Shown here: piece after piece, positions 62,356 to 64,000 of the stretch | Numbering within the stretch: the stretch's first letter is position 1 | How the letters are laid out: every line of letters begins with the position of its first letter | From: Alteriqipengyuania abyssalis | GTDB taxonomy: Bacteria > Pseudomonadota > Alphaproteobacteria > Sphingomonadales > Sphingomonadaceae | Length of the DNA: 64,000 nt | Direction: 5' to 3' | NCBI RefSeq assembly: GCF_019857185.1 | Contig: NZ_JAHWXP010000002.1 | Location: forward strand, 889,398 to 953,397 | The notes under the pieces: model-generated | What the model was told of the DNA's origin: nothing | The model's input: the letters and a program-made list of their open reading frames with translations, nothing else | The model's database searches: none | Position numbers and translations under genes: made by a program

Positions 62356-62530
62356 CGCTACGCTCCCCATTGCCCCGATCCTGACCGCCGGGCTCCTCGT
62401 CGATAAGGATCCGGTTCGCCGCGCCGTCCATGTCGTCGTATTGGCCATTGCCCACCGCCCAGAAGAACGCGGCGAGGCCGAGGCCCCCCATCGCCAGTGC
62501 GATCGGGATCAGGAAGGTCAGCCCGCTCAT
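62342..62530 (-). CDS. ccoS: cbb3-type cytochrome oxidase assembly protein CcoS
   Basis: A 62-residue protein with one N-terminal membrane helix (FLIPIALAMGGLGLAAFFW) and the CcoS phrase WAVGNGQYDDMDGAANRIL. CcoS is needed for haem/copper loading of cbb3 oxidase. It overlaps ccoI by four bases. Confidence 0.93.
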   Translation of the reverse strand: MSGLTFLIPIALAMGGLGLAAFFWAVGNGQYDDMDGAANRILIDEEPGGQDRGNGERSDDQA

Positions 62531-64000
62531 CGCGCGGCCCGCGTAAGGCGCAGCGAATTGGCGACCACCACCAGCGAACTGAACGACATCGCGAGCGCCG
62601 CGATCAGCGGGGTCACGAAGCCGAACAGCGCGAGCGGAATGGCGAGCATGTTGTAAAGAATCGCGAAACCGAAGTTCTGCCTCACCACGCGCATCGTGCG
62701 CTGCGCGGCGACCACGGCGAGCGCGACGGGCATCAGCCGCTCGCCCACGAATACCGCGTCGGCGGCCTGCTGGCTTACATCGCTGGCCGTACCCGGCGCG
62801 ATCGAGACATGCGCGGCGGCGAGCGCAGGCCCGTCGTTCAACCCGTCGCCGACCATCAGCGGTCGTTTGCCCTCGGCCTTCAGACGCTCCAGCTCGGCCA
62901 GCTTCGCCTGCGGGGAGACCCGCCCGTGCCCGCTGATGCCAAGGTCTGCCGCAACTCCGGAGACGACCGTGTCCGCATCGCCCGAGATGATCCGGCTATC
63001 GAGACCCGCCGCCGCGATCCGCGCAATCGCGTCGGCCGCATCGGGGCGCAGCGCGTCGTGGAAGGGGATGGTCCAGCATTGCCTGGCGATCCGCAATTCG
63101 GTCGCGGTCGCGCCGCCATCGCCCAGCGGACGGGTCAGGCTGACGCGCTGCCCGTCGAACATGGCGAACACGCCTTCGCCCGCGATCTCTTCCGGCTGGC
63201 TGATCGCGGCAGGCTTCACGCCCTGCGCGGTGAGCGCCCTGGTCAGCGCGCGGCTGAGCGGATGGTGGCTCGACAGCGCGAGCGCGAGCGCGACGGGCCG
63301 GGCATGCTCGTCGACATGCGCAAGCTCGGCAACGGGCTCTCCCAGCGTCAGCGTGCCGGTCTTGTCGAACACCGCGATATCGGCCTCTGCCAGCCGTTCC
63401 AGCGCGCTGCCGTCCTTCACCAGCAGGCCCTTCTTCAGCAGCGCGCCCGATGCGACCACCTGCGCCGCGGGCACCGCCAGCCCCATTGCGCACGGGCAGG
63501 TGATGATCAGCACCGCGATCGCGATCACCAGCGACTGGTGCCAGCCCGCGCCTGCGATCATCCAGCCGACGAAGGCGAGCAGGGCGAGCGTGTGAACCAC
63601 CGGGGCGTAGAGGCGCGAGGCGCGGTCCGCGATCCGCACATAGCGGCTGCGCGATTGCCCCGCCTCGTCCATCAGCCGCGCGATCTCTGCAATCGCGGTG
63701 TCCTGCGCGGCGGCGGTGATCCGCACCCGGATGGGCGCGAGCAGGTTGACCGCGCCCGCGTGGACGCTCTGCCCGATGGAGACATCCTCCGGCGTGCTCT
63801 CGCCGGTCAGCATGGCGTTGTCGATCGCGCTGGTCCCGGCCTCGATCGTTCCGTCGGCGGCCAGCGCATCGCCCGCGGCGACCAGCATGGTCATCCCCGG
63901 TTCGAGTTCCTCGGCACTCACCCGGCGGGTCGAGCCGTCGGGCAGCAGCACCGTCGCATGGCGGCCCATCCGGCTCAGCAGCGAGGCGATGCCTGCGCGC
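62527..64000 (-). CDS. ccoI: cbb3-type oxidase copper-transporting P-type ATPase CcoI (5' truncated by window)
   Basis: The C-terminal 491 residues or so of a P1B copper ATPase are present; the N-terminal metal-binding domains lie beyond the window end, where the frame stays open. TGES (phosphatase), CPC (ITCPCAMGLAVPAAQ), DKTGTLT (phosphorylated Asp) and GDGLNDGPALA are all present, as is HP in SSHHPLSRAL. Its place next to ccoS identifies it as CcoI/FixI, which supplies copper to the cbb3 oxidase. Confidence 0.93.
   Translation of the reverse strand, partial: RAGIASLLSRMGRHATVLLPDGSTRRVSAEELEPGMTMLVAAGDALAADGTIEAGTSAIDNAMLTGESTPEDVSIGQSVHAGAVNLLAPIRVRITAAAQDTAIAEIARLMDEAGQSRSRYVRIADRASRLYAPVVHTLALLAFVGWMIAGAGWHQSLVIAIAVLIITCPCAMGLAVPAAQVVASGALLKKGLLVKDGSALERLAEADIAVFDKTGTLTLGEPVAELAHVDEHARPVALALALSSHHPLSRALTRALTAQGVKPAAISQPEEIAGEGVFAMFDGQRVSLTRPLGDGGATATELRIARQCWTIPFHDALRPDAADAIARIAAAGLDSRIISGDADTVVSGVAADLGISGHGRVSPQAKLAELERLKAEGKRPLMVGDGLNDGPALAAAHVSIAPGTASDVSQQAADAVFVGERLMPVALAVVAAQRTMRVVRQNFGFAILYNMLAIPLALFGFVTPLIAALAMSFSSLVVVANSLRLTRAAR

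Noticed and set aside
1..64000. tRNA, rRNA, CRISPR, phage or transposase genes
   Set aside because: I looked for the conserved tRNA arm, rRNA segments, regular repeats and recombinase motifs and saw none; a covariance-model scan would be needed to exclude small RNA genes.

Overview
The window is a piece of GC-rich alphaproteobacterial chromosome, most likely from the Erythrobacteraceae/Sphingomonadales. This is inferred from the protein styles (a MucR-type regulator, HWE-family histidine kinase, TIGR02281 aspartic protease, RcnB-like protein, class II DAHP synthase) and from the order of housekeeping genes. No species can be named from sequence alone. Genes are densely packed, often overlapping by 4-14 bases, and I find no rRNA, tRNA, CRISPR array, phage or transposase.

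Layout. 0.1-4.2 kb: a 2-hydroxyacid dehydrogenase, an acetolactate-synthase-like ThDP enzyme and an aldehyde dehydrogenase on the + strand. 4.2-9.1 kb: small accessory genes, including an S24/LexA-like regulator divergent from two small proteins, lipoproteins, an orphan Flp pilin, a lipo-cytochrome c, a glyoxalase-II-like hydrolase and a MAPEG protein. 9.3-12.5 kb: the classic rpmF-plsX-fabH-ihfA-merR lipid/nucleoid block. 12.5-19.2 kb: smc, two DsbA-like thioredoxins and dciA (- strand), divergent from mutY. 19.6-23.5 kb: a tightly overlapping operon (Tat-exported serine hydrolase, NudC, FrnE-like, TIM-barrel hydrolase-like). 23.5-28.3 kb: small exported or unknown proteins, MgtE, a cyclophilin and a LysR regulator.

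28.4-48.4 kb: this contains the conserved minus-strand series nfuA-(nitroreductase)-tsaB-rimI-mucR-fur-plsC-miaB-phoH-ybeY-corC, kept in order and orientation but opened at several places by accessory genes. The insertions are: a YqcI/YcgG-DUF1989 pair; several exported proteins; a GIY-YIG gene framed by inverted repeats; an OmpA protein; a serine hydrolase with an AraC regulator; a diguanylate cyclase; an HWE kinase; and a divergent GIY-YIG/DUF2239 pair that shares an inverted-repeat control region.

48.5-64 kb: an M16 lipoprotein peptidase, the first shikimate-pathway enzyme, ergothioneine genes egtBD, an aspartic protease, a LysR-pirin-azoreductase redox module, then an oxygen-response cluster (FNR-type regulator, AhpD-like protein, OmpW, hemN) and the cbb3-oxidase assembly genes ccoS/ccoI, the last cut by the window end. 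A near-consensus FNR box lies between ompW and hemN.

The most interesting unexplained items are the DUF2239/GIY-YIG divergent unit with a predicted leaderless promoter, the YqcI/YcgG-DUF1989 pair (possible N-hydroxyguanidine chemistry), the GIY-YIG gene enclosed by inverted REP-like elements, and a 26-base direct-repeat element found twice upstream of unrelated genes.
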